Source: Boswellia sacra
Taxonomy: Eukaryota; Streptophyta; Magnoliopsida; Sapindales; Burseraceae
NCBI GenBank assembly: GCA_013180625.2
Contig: SNVD02000422.1
Coordinates: 1-64,000 of the forward strand
Length of the DNA: 64,000 nt
Reading direction: 5' to 3'
Shown: positions 45,657 to 57,400 of the stretch, piece after piece
How positions within the stretch are numbered: position 1 is the stretch's first letter
Layout: the number at the start of each line of letters is the position of its first letter
Position numbers and translations under genes: made by a program
The notes under the pieces: generated by a model
Told to the model about the DNA's origin: nothing
What the model saw: only the letters and a program-made list of their open reading frames with translations
The model's database searches: none

Positions 45657-46010
45657 TTTCCTTGGTGATGTTGTTCATCAAGAAGAACTCTTGGTGTGGT
45701 GTTATCAAGGGTTGAAGGAAGTTGCCTTGGTGAGGTTGTTCATCAAGAAGAACTCTTGGTGTGGTGTTATCAAGGGTTGAAGGAAGTTGCCTTGGTGAGG
45801 TTGTTCATCAAGAAGAACTCTTGGTGTGGTGTTATCAAGGTTTGAAGGAAGTTGCCTTGGTGAGGTTGTTCATCAAGAAGAACTCTTGGTGTGGTGTTAT
45901 CAAGAGTTGAAGAAGTTGCCTTGGTGAGGTTGTTCATCAAGAAGAACTCTTGGTGTGGTGTTATCAAGAGTTGGAAGAAAAAGTCTTGGTGAGGTGGTTC
46001 ATCAAGCAAG
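45657..46010 (+). repeat. 65-bp tandem repeats in solo LTR (about 6 units)
   Basis: Units of 'ccttggtgaggttgttcatc...' repeat every 64-65 bp; the last is degenerate. The repeat ORF 46009-45770 on the other strand arises from this array and is not a gene. Confidence 0.9.
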
Positions 46011-46339
46011 TTGTAAAGATTTCTACAACTTAGTGGAAAGCTTAGCTCGTGGAGCTAGGAACCCGTGGACGTAGGCAAGGTTTGCCGAACCACGTAAATC
46101 GAGTTTGCACTCTCTCTATCCCTATCTCTTTATATTTACTTGCACTTGTGATTGTTCTTTATTGCCATTCTCTTGATTGCATTCTATTTCATCTTCTTCA
46201 TCTTTATTCTCAAAGAAAGAGTTAAATAATTTTGATATTTCAATAAAAGTTTTCTAATTCCGTATTGATAAATAAAAACCCAATTCACCCCCCCTCTTGG
46301 GTTGCCATACCTGGGTCAACAATAGATAGATAGAACCTA

Positions 46340-47990
46340 ATTAATTATGATAGATGGGAGTCACAAGAGAGCTGTCCTCGAGACACATAAATTGACTTTC
46401 CTTTTCCACATAGTTTTTCAATCATTGTCCATTAACTTTGAAAATTCGCCCATCAGTAGGGTCCTTAATCTCAACAGCTCCAGTGGAAAAAATGTGCTTT
46501 ACCACGAACTGGCTAGTCCATCAAGATCTCAACTTTCCAAGGTGTAAATGCAATCAAGAATCATAAAGTTAAACCTTTTGATTTAGCTTAAAGTGTTTCC
46601 TCAAGATTTGCTTGTCATGAGCTACTTTTATCTTAGCCTTTTAGATCTTGGAGTTATCATAGGCACCATTCTGCAATTCTTCTATTTCTGACAATTGTAA
46701 CTTTCTTTAAAGACTTGCAGCACTCAAATCTAAGTTAAGGGCTTTAACAACTCAATAAGCTTTATGCTTTACCATAATAGGTAAATGACAAGCTTTCTCA
46801 TAGATGAACTGGTATGGAGACATTCCTAGGATAGTTTTGTAGGTAGTGCGGTAAGCCTATAATGCATCAAAAAGGTGTAAATACTAGTCTTTGCGATTCG
46901 AGTTAATTGTCTTTTCCAATATTTGCTTGACCTCCCTATTTGCGAGCTTAGCTTGCCCATTTGTCTACAGGTGGTATGCGGTGGAAATCTTATGAAGAGC
47001 ACCATACTTGTGCATTAAAGCTTCAAAAGAATGGTTATAGAAATTTGTCCCTTAGTCATTGATGATGACACATGGCGTACCATTTCTAGACAGTACATTT
47101 TCTTTTAAGAACTTTACCACAATTGTGTTATCATTAGTACGGCAAGCCATAACCTCCACCCATTTTGACATATTATCAACAACTAGAAGAATGTAAAGAT
47201 AACCAAAAGATGTAGGAAAAGATCCCAAAGTCAATACCCTGGCAGTCAAATATCTCAATGATAAGAATGGGGTTAAGGGGCATCATATGATGGTGAGATA
47301 AAGCACCTAACTCTTGACATCCTTCACACGACCAACAAAAATTGTTAATATCTTTGAACAAAGTGGGCCAGTAGAGTCCACACTGTAAAATTTTTGTGGC
47401 AGTCATTTTCATATAGAAATGACCACCACAAGCAGCAATATGGCAAAAGTTTAAGATACTAACAATTTCGGTCATTATCAAGAATGCAACGTCTCATAAT
47501 TTGGTCAAGGCAATATTTGAAAAGATAAGGATCATCCCAATAAAAATTACGTAGCTCAACCAATAACTTACGCTTATCTTGTGCACTTTAGTCCAATGGA
47601 ACTTCTATACAAACTGGCTTATAGAGAAAAGATGCTTATTAGGGAAATCATCTTGAATGGGTTGAAAATTAATGGAATCATGGAACTCGAGAGGAGAAAA
47701 ATGATCTACTACAATGTTTTCAATACCTTTTTGGTCTTTAATGGTTAGATCAAATTCCTGCAAACGAAGAACCCACCTAGTTAGATGGGCTTTAGTATCC
47801 TTCTTAGAAAAAAGGTACATAAGAGATGCTTGGTCAGTAAACAGAATAATAGATGAACCAATCAAATAAGAATGAAATTTGTCCAAGGCAAAAACAACAA
47901 GTTATTCCTTTTTCAGTAGTAGAATAATTCATTTGAGCATCATTCAAGGTCCTACTAGCATAATAAACAACAAAGGGTTTCCCCTCCCTT
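46340..47990 (-). pseudogene. Athila RNase H and integrase
   Basis: The RNase H region (47886-47605) has '[20 protein letters not shown]' and '[11 protein letters not shown]'. The integrase zinc region follows in 47481-47176 ('HIAACGGHFYMKMTATKIL', 'SCEGCQELG'), then the core with 'LVVDNMSKWVEV' and 'NGTPCVIIND' (47258-47052). The remaining core and C-terminus to about 46340 are in broken frames; 'KVNGQ.LKNYVE' near the end is the usual Athila integrase tail. The reading frame is interrupted at least six times. Confidence 0.85.
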
Positions 47991-48374
47991 CATTGACCAA
48001 GGATTGATTCTACAACATAGTTACTAGCATCACATATAATCTCAAATGGAAGGTTCCAATCTGGTGACTACATGATAGGAGCGGTGGTGAGTTTGGTAAT
48101 TAGTGTTCAAAATCTCCTCACATACTTGAGTCTATAGAAATTCAATATTTTTAATTAAAGGTTACACAATGGTCTAGATATAGTAGAGAAATTTTGTATA
48201 AACCTCCTATAAAAACCAGCATGTCCTAGAAAAGATCGGACATCTTTTACTATCTTAGTGTAGGTAATTTAGAGATCAACTCGATTTTAGCCTTGGCAAA
48301 CCTCTATTCCTCTTTCTTAAACATTATGCCCCAAAATAATCCCAGAAGACACCATGAAATGACATTTTCCCCAA

Positions 48375-48990
48375 TTAAGCACAAGTCTTTTTTTTTTTTT
48401 TACACCTACTAAAAACAGCTTTTAAGTTAAGTTGATATGAATCAAAAGAATTATCGAAAATAGTCAAATCATCCATAAAAACCTCCATGAATTTTTCAAC
48501 CATGTCAGAAAAAATACTAAGCATGCAACGTTGAGAAGTAATTGGTGCATTACATAATCCAAATGGCATCCTACGAAAAGCATAAGTGTTAAAAGGGCAT
48601 GTGAAAGTAGTCTTATCCTGATCCTCTATAGCTATCTCTATCTGGTAATATCTTAAGTACCTATTGAGAAAGCAATAAAAGGGATGACCAGCTACACGTT
48701 CTAAGATCTGGTTAATAAAAGGCAATGGAAAGTAGTCCTTTCAAGTGGTTGTGTTTAATTTCTTATAATCTATGCATATCCGCCATTCGGTTACTACCTT
48801 GGTTAGAATAGACACTCCCTCATCATTTTGAACCATAGTTACTCTAGATTTCTTAGGCACTGCTTGTATTGGACTTACACATTGACTATTCGACATTAGA
48901 TAGATTATACCTATATCTAATAATTTTAAGACTTCCTTTTTGCCGCTTCTTTCATTGTTGGATTAAGTATTCTTTGTGGGTCTCTGTGAG
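48375..48990 (-). pseudogene. Athila reverse transcriptase
   Basis: Minus-strand motifs in order: 'TEWRICIDYKKLN' (about 48790), 'FPLPFINQILERVAG', 'YYQIEIAIEDQDKTTFTCPF', 'AFRRMPFGLCNAP', and the catalytic 'VFMDDLTIF' (about 48475). This is a Ty3/gypsy RT. FMDD takes the place of the more common YxDD and is normal for Athila. Frameshifts occur before 48725 and after 48375. Confidence 0.9.
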
Positions 48991-49448
48991 GTTAAGCACA
49001 TTCCTCTAGATGGATTCTATAGGAACATATTAATGGAGGAATACCTTTAATACCAGCTATGGTCCATCCTAGTGCTCTTTTAACAAATTTATCAAATTTT
49101 TATCTTGTTCAACACTAAGTTCAGAAGAAATAGTTATAGGAAAGGTATCACCTGCTCCCAAGAATATGTGCTTTAAACCTTTAGGCAGCGGCGAAAGTTC
49201 AACTTGTGGTGCCTCTAAGGTTTTAGCTTCCCTCCACCCCATGGCAACTCTTTAAAGTACGGTTGCCAAGATCGATTCCTTTTATCCCGTGAGTCAAAAA
49301 CGCCAACGATATTAGTTGTATCATAAGGATAGAATAAATCTTCAAAATCAAAATCACTGATGTATTCTAAAGAGTCAAAATCTTATTTTCTATAAGCCTC
49401 TTCTGGTATAAGTGTGTCTATCGTATATGAATGGTAGCAGTCATCCTC

Positions 49449-49802
49449 CTATTTTGGTTGCTTGCCAATGTGAAAAATATTCACCTCAAGAGTCATATTC
49501 CCAAATGATAATTTCATAAGACCATTCTTGCAATTAATAAGAGTGTTAGCAGTGACAAGAAAAGGTCTCCCTAAAATAAAAGGGATTTCAGACTCCATAT
49601 TAACCACAGGTTGAGTATGCAAAACAAAAAAGTCAGTAGGATAATAAAATTTATCAAATTGTAATAAAACATCTTTCACTATTCCTCGTGATTTCTTGAT
49701 TGATCGGTTGGCCAATTGTAAACCTACGATGTGGGTTTGATGTCTACAAGTCTTAATTGTAAGTAAATAGAATAAGGCATAAGATGCTCCCAAGTCTAAC
49801 AA
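49449..49802 (-). pseudogene. Athila aspartic protease
   Basis: 117 open codons starting at 'MLDLGASYALF', the aspartic protease motif with D-L/S-G-A, continuing 'SRGIVKDVLLQFDKFYYPTD' and ending with the conserved 'IPFILGRPFLVTANTLINC' and 'MKLSFGNMTLEVNIF'. This pair of motifs is typical of Athila proteases. The domain appears nearly complete but is cut off from Gag and RT by stops. Confidence 0.9.
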
Positions 49803-49984
49803 TGCCTGACTGAATTCATTTGTCCCGCTCCAGCAAGAAATTGTCGGACACTCTAAATCTTTGTACTTAGTGATGTTTTCTGTTCAATTACTACATTTAC
49901 TTGCTCCATCAAGAATGCAATCTTCTTGAAATGGTGCTTTCGTTTAGTGGTGCATAGATCCTTGATACCTTTATCGCAAGCCAG

Positions 49985-51520
49985 AACCTATTTAATTACA
50001 TGAAACAAGGGAAGATTAATATTAACTTGTTTCAAATGCTCTAGAATCTCACCTTGAATTTTTGAGTTTTTCCCACTAGATCGGAGAGCTTGGGGAAAAG
50101 GCACCTGGATCAAAAATTTCTTTTCAAGTTCTTTCTCAAAAAATGTCCTCCTTTTGTGGGGAGCATCTTCACCATTTACAGCTGTGATGATTGACAATAT
50201 AGGCTCATTCAAAATCTTACCACTCTGAGTAGTGATAGCATTTACCTCTTTGAGATTTTGTGTGGCAGAGGTTAAGGCTTGTGCCACATGTTGCCCCTTT
50301 GGATTAGACTAAGTTGAGATGAAAACTTACCTCGCTCTTGTATGGTCAAAGCACTGGTTAGCTTAGTGTTTTGACTTTTGATCTCTTTGTTCTCTTCTAC
50401 CACCTGTGCAATAACTATTTCAAATTTTTTGTTAGTCTTATTTTGGGCATCCATAAATGCTTGTAAGGTGTCCTTTAAGGAATTCCTAACTTGTGGTGCA
50501 TTGTATTGAGGTGCTTCATAAGACTTGGGTGGTTGTTATTCCCGTTTCCATTGGTAATTGTTTTGTTGGTTAGATTTCCAACTGAAGTTTGGGTGGTTTC
50601 TCCAGCCAAGGTTATAGGTTTTAGAATAGCGTGAATAAATTTTTTGTACATCCCTAAGGCGTTACACTGTTCCTCATACATTCGTCTCATCTCACTATAA
50701 GTTGGGCAATCCTAAGCCAAATGTACCACTTCTCCACAAACAAAGCATGCATCTTGCGATTCAACCTCAGCAACTATTGACCTTCCTATCTTTGGTTTTC
50801 AAGGCCTCTAATTCCCTAGTTAAGACTTCTAATTGGGCTTTAAGGTTGTCCTCTTTCCTAAGATGATGAATTCCACTAGGTCGTGACCTATTTGTGTTAC
50901 TTGAAGTGCTAGGTTCAGTCCATATGTGGGCTCTTTTAGCTAAGTTTTTGAGGAATTCTATGGCTTCCTCGGGTCTTTATAAAGGAACTCCCCATTACAC
51001 ATCATCTCAACAAATTGGCACTCCCTAATTGTGAGTCCCTCATAGAAGTGACTAACTAAGCGCCAATTTTCGTAGCCATGATGAGGACATATGTTTAACA
51101 TTTCTTTAAAACTCTCCCAGGTTTGGGACAAAGTTTCACCATCTTTATGGGAGAAAGAAGAAATTTGTCTTTTCAGACCGTTAGTCTTACATTGTGGGAA
51201 ATATTTGTTGAAAAACATTTGGGTCATTTTTTCCCAAGTTCCCATGGATGTTGGCCTTAAAGAGTATAACTAACTCTTAGCTTTGTCTTTTATGGAGAAA
51301 GGAAAAAATTTCAACCTAATAGAATCTATGGCATTGGGCTGACTATGAAAAGTGCCCACTGCTTCTTCAAATTCCCTAACATGCACATAAAGGTTTTCAC
51401 TATCTAAATCATGGACAGTGGATAAAAGATGTATCATCCCAGGGTGAAAATCTAGTTTTGGTTTGTTGGGTGGAAATATGATACATGATGGTGTGGTTGT
51501 GCGGGTAGGATGCAAGTATC
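49985..51520 (-). pseudogene. Athila Gag
   Basis: Pieces in order on the minus strand: 'LSTVHDLDSENLYVHVREFE' and 'SIRLKFFPFSIKDKAK' (51515-51270); the retrotransposon-gag core 'MFFNKYFPQCKTNGLKRQIS', 'SQTWESFKEML', 'GLTIRECQFVEMMCNGEF' (51245-50958). A C-terminal basic and Asn-rich region (50690-49988) follows, without a clear zinc knuckle. Every block ends at a stop or frameshift. Confidence 0.87.
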
Positions 51521-52438
51521 CTTTAGAGTTTTAATGGGGTTATCCTCATGTTGGCTCATTGTATTCGAATTAGAAGATGAAGATAACTAATGACTGGATT
51601 CTCTTCGATTACAAAATCTAGTTGTCGTGCCAGTTATGATTTCTTCATAAATCTTCCTCATTTGTCTGTAGGTCACTTCATACATCCTAACAATTTGTCT
51701 CTTTTTGTTTTTTTTTTTAGCACAAGAAAATTCTCAAATAAAGTCAAAGAGCAAAATGATAAAAAGGTTTAAAAAAATAGAATAAAACAAACTAGGTGGC
51801 AAGGCCAACCTTCCAAATGTAAATCCAAAGTAAGACTTACAATAGTAAAAAGTTTGATGTAGAAAAGTAAATGTTATAAGTAACAAATTTAAAAGTTAGA
51901 TGCAGAAAAGTAAATGTTATGAGCAATAAACTTAAAAGTTAGATGCAGAAAAGTAAATGTTAGGAGCAAGAAATTTAAAAGTTAGAAGGATAAAGGTAAA
52001 AGTTAGGTACAGAAAAAGTAAAAGTTAGATGCAAAAAAATAAAGAGTTAGATTGGATGCTTAAAAGTAAAGAGTTAGATTTGATGCATAAAAACAAAGAG
52101 TTAGATTAGCCAAAAATAAAAAGTTAGTACAAGTTAGCAAAACAATAATTAAGCAATAAACAAAATAATTAAAGCAACAAAAAATATGATTAGGGCAACA
52201 AAAAAGATTTAAAATGTTAAAAAGGACAATAAATAAATGGTCGGAAAGAAAAAATGCAATAATAATAAAAAAGAGTAATTGAAGCTAGGAATGGGTTAAG
52301 AAAAGTTATATTAACAATTAAACAACAAGATAAAGCAAAACAAAAGAAAATAAAGAAGAAATGAATTTTCACCAAGAGAAAGAGATTATAAATACTAACC
52401 ATTGTCTATTATGCCTCCCAGGCAATGGTGACAAATTT
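51521..52438 (-). other. Athila 5' leader with 43-bp minisatellite
   Basis: Untranslated leader between the primer site and Gag. It includes a tandem array at about 51845-52110: the word agaaaagtaa recurs at 51861, 51904 and 51947, 43 bp apart, then the array degenerates into shorter 'agttagat' repeats. Confidence 0.75.
52414..52434 (-). promoter_or_regulatory. Decayed Athila primer binding site
   Basis: On the minus strand it reads TTTGTCACCATTGCCTGGGA; the canonical site is TTTGGCGCCGTTGCCGGGG. Most differences are at former CpG positions, as expected from methylation-linked decay. Confidence 0.75.
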
Positions 52439-53864
52439 TTTTTACGCTCAGAATATACTCTGGGTATTGCAATATAGGTTGAGGTGTCGATCCCACGAGG
52501 AAAGCTTTAAACAAAATAAGTTAGTAAAACAAAAATACTAAAAAGATAATAAAGACATAAAATTTAACTTTGAAGTGATTTGTTATAGAGAGGTTACAAT
52601 ACATAACAATCGAAGGCAATCGATGGTAATTAAGAAGTAAGGCATCGAGAATCATTTATATGTTTTGTAAATCTAATCCCCGCTTTCATTCAACAATTAT
52701 AACTCAATTGAAAGTTTCACATCTCAATAATCAATTGGAAAATATATATCATTAAGCATAATTGATAAATACATGTATTTGATTTTGATATACATAAACT
52801 CTTTGCAAGCAATATGCACCAACAATGTTCATCCTTACAAGTTATCCAAGATCGACAATATATCAATTGACAATATTGCAGTAAAAGACAAACTCGTAAA
52901 ATGAAACTACCAGTAACAATTTTAATTCAAAATGGATAACATAAATAAAACATGACTGAATTTATATGAAACTGAAGATTATAATTTATGGATTAAAGAG
53001 AAATTACAAGATAAGAAAGAATTTAACACATAAAAAACTTACAAACTTTATAACCCTTGAGGAAGAATCAAAGCAGAGAAATAGATAAACTATACATACA
53101 AGTTCATCTCCAGCGTTACCAAGAACTCTAGCCTAAGTTACAAACCATTCTCACCATTTCTAGAGAGAAAATACAAAAGAGGATTGTAAGATACAATGAT
53201 GCAATTGAATCCAATGGATTTTTCTTCCCCCTCTTTTCAACTCCTTAAGATGTCCTTATATTGGTAATCAAATGGAACTATTCTAGTGTGAACCAATTCT
53301 TCCACAATTTCAGTCATCAACCCTTCCACCAACTTCCAAAACGTTTTTGGCTACCAAAATGAATGAATTAGACTTAATCATAAGCATGAAAGTTGTAGCT
53401 TTTTGTCTCATCTTTTCATAGCTAACAGATTCATGCAATTTGAACAAGTATTCTATGAGTTACGGTCAAAATACCAAAGATGGGTCTGGCTAAATAGCAG
53501 TTGTATTTCAGTTTTGTTGTGTCTTAATTTCGACATATCAAATGTTGGATTTGACCTTTGATTGTCCTTCAACTTTGTGTAGGATTGGGCCATATTGCTT
53601 CAGATTTAAGAATCTCTTTATTTTGATTCATAGATTAAGAATTTTGTCCATTTTAGTAAACCTACGCAAAGATTTCCATTAATCACAATCTAAGGACAAC
53701 ACTTTATTTCAAGATAAATACTAAATAAATGCAAAAGAAATTAAAGAAATGCCAAATAGGTATAAGCAAAATAATTATGCTAAAACATAATAAAAAGTGT
53801 TACAACATTTGAACAATTAATATTAATTATTTATGCTTAAGAGTGTATTTTCATGCGTTTATCA
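52439..53864 (-). repeat. Athila element, 5' LTR
   Basis: About 1426 bp, aligning with 39906-41305. The inner border is placed by comparison with the other LTR. Confidence 0.87.
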
Positions 53865-54967
53865 ATAGTTGGATGATGTAGCAAATGAATTTGGCAATAG
53901 TTCGACAAATAAACCAAAAGATGACAAGTAATTCAACAATTCAACTAGCATTCAACAATTCGACAACACAACAGGGCAATTAGACTCGATGGCATCATTC
54001 AGAAACACAATTGGGCAATTAGACAATTTGACAGCATGATTGAAAAACATAATAGGGCAATTAGACTATTTGACAGCATGATTCTACAGCCAAGTTTAAC
54101 AAGATCGACTCCAATAATAGTTCAATAATTCGACACCATCGAACTAGAGTCATCTTCAACCTCCAAGTCAAAGTGAACACAAATTACAATTAAATTAAGG
54201 CTGTATTTCTAATTCTAAAAACATGCAAACTCACATGGTCATATCATTTACACAATAATACATCCAATAAACACTCAAACATAGCAAAAACTAATAAAAA
54301 ACTTCATTTCAAAACACTTTCTCATTCCAAATCCTCAACACCCATATCTAACCACATTCATAGCAACACAATCAGCATTATATTTCAATTGTTAACAACA
54401 ATTTGGATGAAAGACCATCAAATTTTAGTTTTCCTAAATCTGATATATCCCTAAACTTATTTCTCTCTCTATAAGAACAAAATTGCCACTCTTCTAACCA
54501 TAATCAAATTGGAAATGCATCAATAAATTTACATTCAATCTAAAAAATAGCTTAGAACACAACGTACCTCGTATTAGGTTTTAGGTTTTTTAGTTCTCTC
54601 ACTTGTAAACTGGAACTTCACCCCTTGTAGCTTCCTCCGCATCCTTTCTCAAACCAAAATGGTCTCTTTCTCTCTCTCTCTTTGCAGTTTCACTCTCTCT
54701 TAAATCAAAATCAAAAAGCATATTAGGATATAAGGAATAGGAACAGAAGATCAATGGATGTGCTTTGTGTGTATTGTTCTATAACCGTTGCAATGACGGA
54801 GGAGGGAAGGAGATGAAGTTATTTTTCAAATGGTTATTGAAAGTTATACAAGGGTGAGGACATTTTAGTCATTTCTCGAGATGGAGGCTATTGTGTTGAA
54901 AAGTTTTTGGGGCAAGGTTATTATTAAAAAGGCCCCCCATTTTGGAGGCTAATTCTTAAAATTTCCT
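53865..54967. other. MULE right part and terminal inverted repeat
   Basis: Contains TTCGACAATT-type words at 53870-54150 that mirror 33000-33200. A CT tract lies at 54667-54685, and the right terminal region (about 54860-54967) is partly inverted relative to 32532-32640. No gene. Confidence 0.75.
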
Positions 54968-54976
54968 TTTAAGTAA

Positions 54977-55194
54977 CATATTATGTAGCATAATTCATAT
55001 AAAATTATCAAAATAGGATGGGTCTCACGTGACAATCAAGGCTTTTACAAGTTCTCTTTTTAGAATAGTTCCCCACCATTGGATCAGCAAGATCGAACTC
55101 TAACAGTCATGGTTAGCTAGCTAGTTTATTAATCATATGGTAGTAATTTCAACTTTTTAAATACGGTTTTTTTTTTTTGTAAATATATTCATTT
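54977..55194. other. Short unique spacer
   Basis: Between the MULE right flank and copia element 4. No ORF or repeat recognised. Confidence 0.5.
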
Positions 55195-55698
55195 TGTTAT
55201 GAAATAAGGATCTTTGCCAACCATTTCCACCCAAGAATCAATTAATAACAAAGCGTAATGGAGATATCAAGGCAACACAATAAGCAATAAAGGAAGAAGA
55301 ACACAAAAGAGCAACACAAAGATTTAAGTGGATTGGTTCAAGAAAAACCTACATCCACTGGTGAGGTTACAAAATAATTTTACTATGAAGAAAAATGGAT
55401 TACAAGACGTTACAATACTCTCTCACTAGGAAAAACTCTCTTTTCTTAGCCTTTACGTTTCCCTAGAAACCCTACACAAGAATATTAAGAAGTCTTCTCT
55501 AAAACAAAAAAAGAAGTCTTTAAATAGCCACAAGATCATCACTAGTAACCGAAATTGCACTACGATGTAATGTGCATTGTGTAGGAATGCAATGTCTTTG
55601 CGTGAGGCCTGTTTTTCTTGACGTTGCACTTTGCATAAAAGTGCAACCTCACCAACTTTGATATCGAATTCTACTATAATTTGAGACCAAATATAACA
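55195..55698 (-). repeat. Copia element 4, 3' LTR
   Basis: About 504 bp, TGTTATGAAATAAGG to CAAATATAACA. Confidence 0.78.
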
Positions 55699-55946
55699 AA
55701 TCTCTACCTTGGATCTCAAATCCTCCATCTTCATTAAACATTGTAGACTTCCCTCAATAGAACTCATCAAGGAACCTCATTTTGGATCTTTAATATATCT
55801 AGACAATGTAAGAACTTATTCAATATGCTATCGTCATTGCCATATCAGCTGGATTATCTTTCATAAGAATCTTACTCATATTCACAGGCCTCTTTACTAC
55901 AATATCATGAACAAAATGCAACCTCAAATGAATATGCTTAAGAGGT

Positions 55947-57400
55947 TTATGATACATTTAATTCCTCATTAGATGCATAGCACTTTTGACTATCATAAGA
56001 CATAGTCATAAACTCTTGTGGCACTCTAGGTTCAACTATCAACCCTATTAACCATAAACCTTCCTTTATAGCTTTAATAACAACTATATATTCAAACTCC
56101 GTAGTTGATAAAGTAATAATGGACTGCAAATAAGCTTTCCAGCTAACACATCCTCCACCAAATTTGAACACATAGGCCGTTCGAGACCTGCTTTTATCAA
56201 AATCCCCTACATAATCTACATCCATAAAGCCCTTCAAAATTGTCCCTTCTTATTCTGTCTTGCCAAGTGATTGATCCTTTCAAGTATCTCAGCAACTACT
56301 TTATTGCTTGCGTCGTAATGAAATTTCCCTAGATTTGTCGTAAATCTACTAATAACTGATATAGCCTACGCAATATCTAAACGACTACACACTATAAAGT
56401 ACATAACACTTCCTATTACTACCATATGTGGAATCCTATCGATTTGAAATTTCTCCTTATCTATCTTGAGACATAACTTAGATGATAGTCTAAAGTGTGC
56501 TACCAACGATACATTAACAACCTTTGCACCACTCATGTCAAACCAATGCAAGACTTTTTCAAGATAGTTTTTCCAAGATAAGAAAAGTGTACCTTGTCTC
56601 TATCTCTGTGAATATCCATCCCTAATATCCTCTTAGCCTTCCTTAAGTGATTCATATTAAACTCATTTTATAGCAACTCCTTCAAGTCTTAAACTTTTGA
56701 GATTGCTTTACTAGCTATGAGCATATCTTCGACATACAAGAGCAACTAGACCATGTCCAGACATGTAGTTCCCCTAGAGTATACACAACTATCATAAGAA
56801 CTCCTTGGGAAACCCTTACCTATTATAAATGTATCGAACCACAAATACCAATGTCTTTGACTTTGCTTCAAACCATAAAATGATTTTTCTTTTTTTTTTT
56901 TTTTACGAGCAAATACAATGTTCTTTGCCTAGAAATTCAATTCCTTTAAGCTGGCTCATGTAGATCTTCTCTTCTAACTCACCATGCGAGAACATAGTTT
57001 TAACATCTATCTGCTCAAGCATAAGACCAAAACGTGCCACAAGTGATAGAAAAACTCTGATCGACATGTGTTTCACCACTAGAGAGAAAATCTCCCTCAC
57101 ATTGTGTAAACCCTTTAACCATTAGCCGAGCCTTATATTTAGGCTTCTCATCTGACAACCCTTCCTTTCGTTTGAATATCCATTTACAACCAATAAGCTT
57201 TTTTTTTAGGTTTCTCTATAATCTCCCATATCTTATTCTTATTTAAAGAATTAATCTCATCTAGCATTGCCTCTTTCCATTGGATGGACTTATCATAATT
57301 CACGACCTCAAGGTATGAAAGTGGCTTATTCCCATCAATAACATTAGTCGTATATATTTTAAGCATAAGCCACAAATTTAGAGTACCCATACCTTACTAG
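55947..57400 (-). pseudogene. Copia element 4 RT and RNase H
   Basis: The N-terminal block 'QWKEAMLDEINSLNKNKIWE' (57390-57184) is followed by 'LEQIDVKTMFSHGELEEKIY' (57100-56903). A degenerate active site 'YVEDMLIAS' (about 56740) has Asp replaced by Glu. Then come 'MVVIGSVMYFIVCSRLDIA' (56551-56366) and the RNase H 'MDVDYVGDFDKSRSRTAYVF' with 'STTEFEYI' (56237-55947). Each block is in a different frame or behind a stop. A TNT1-like order and wording. Confidence 0.85.

Larger units (their letters stand above)
44411..46321 (+). mobile_element. Solo LTR of the copia-3 family, nested in Athila
   Basis: 1911 bp, beginning TGTTAGCCCTAAG and ending CTGGGTCAACA, the reverse complement of the LTRs at 23981-31520. 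Its sense strand is therefore plus, opposite to its host. Target duplication ataga (44406-44410 and 46322-46326). It holds the TATA box tataaaagg (45425-45433), the 192-bp U3 repeats upstream of it, and six 65-bp units downstream. It is the longest LTR of the family in this window because of the extra 65-bp units. Confidence 0.93.
39906..53864 (-). mobile_element. Athila-type Ty3/gypsy element, 14 kb, degenerate
   Basis: LTRs of about 1400 bp (39906-41305) and 1426 bp (52439-53864), with target duplication atagt (39901-39905 and 53865-53869). On the minus strand the 5' LTR is followed by TTTGTCACCATTGCCTGGGA (about 52414-52434), a decayed form of the Athila/Tat primer site TTTGGCGCCGTTGCCGGGG (tRNA-Asp type). 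A purine-rich tract (GGTTGGGGATTG, about 41306-41320) lies beside the 3' LTR. Gag, protease, RT, RNase H and integrase are recognisable but heavily broken. The LTRs differ at roughly one base in ten by eye. The long 3' region holds a LOG gene copy and a solo LTR insertion; without the latter the element is about 12 kb, normal for Athila. Confidence 0.9.
32532..54967 (+). mobile_element. Mutator-like element with Ulp1 gene (Kaonashi/KI type), interrupted
   Basis: The left end is ggaaaatttt and the right end, on the other strand, is aggaaatttt. The outer ~100 bp of each side are degenerate inverted repeats sharing 'gcctttttaat', 'accctccc'/'accttgccc' and 'caatagcctc'. The 9-bp target duplication is tttaagcaa (32523-32531) and tttaagtaa (54968-54976); the copy A flank (7880-7888) has the exact 9-mer. 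A 9-bp duplication is characteristic of the Mutator superfamily. Inside are a broken MURA transposase (+), a broken DUF1985-C48 protease gene (-), and a plastid DNA fragment. Removing the 14-kb Athila insertion leaves about 8.5 kb. MULEs carrying Ulp1-like genes are a known plant group. Confidence 0.87.

Noticed and set aside
45770..46009. Repetitive ORF (NNLTKA-type repeats) as a repeat protein
   Set aside because: It is a translation of the 65-bp LTR repeats; the reading frame changes between units and the other LTR copies do not keep it.
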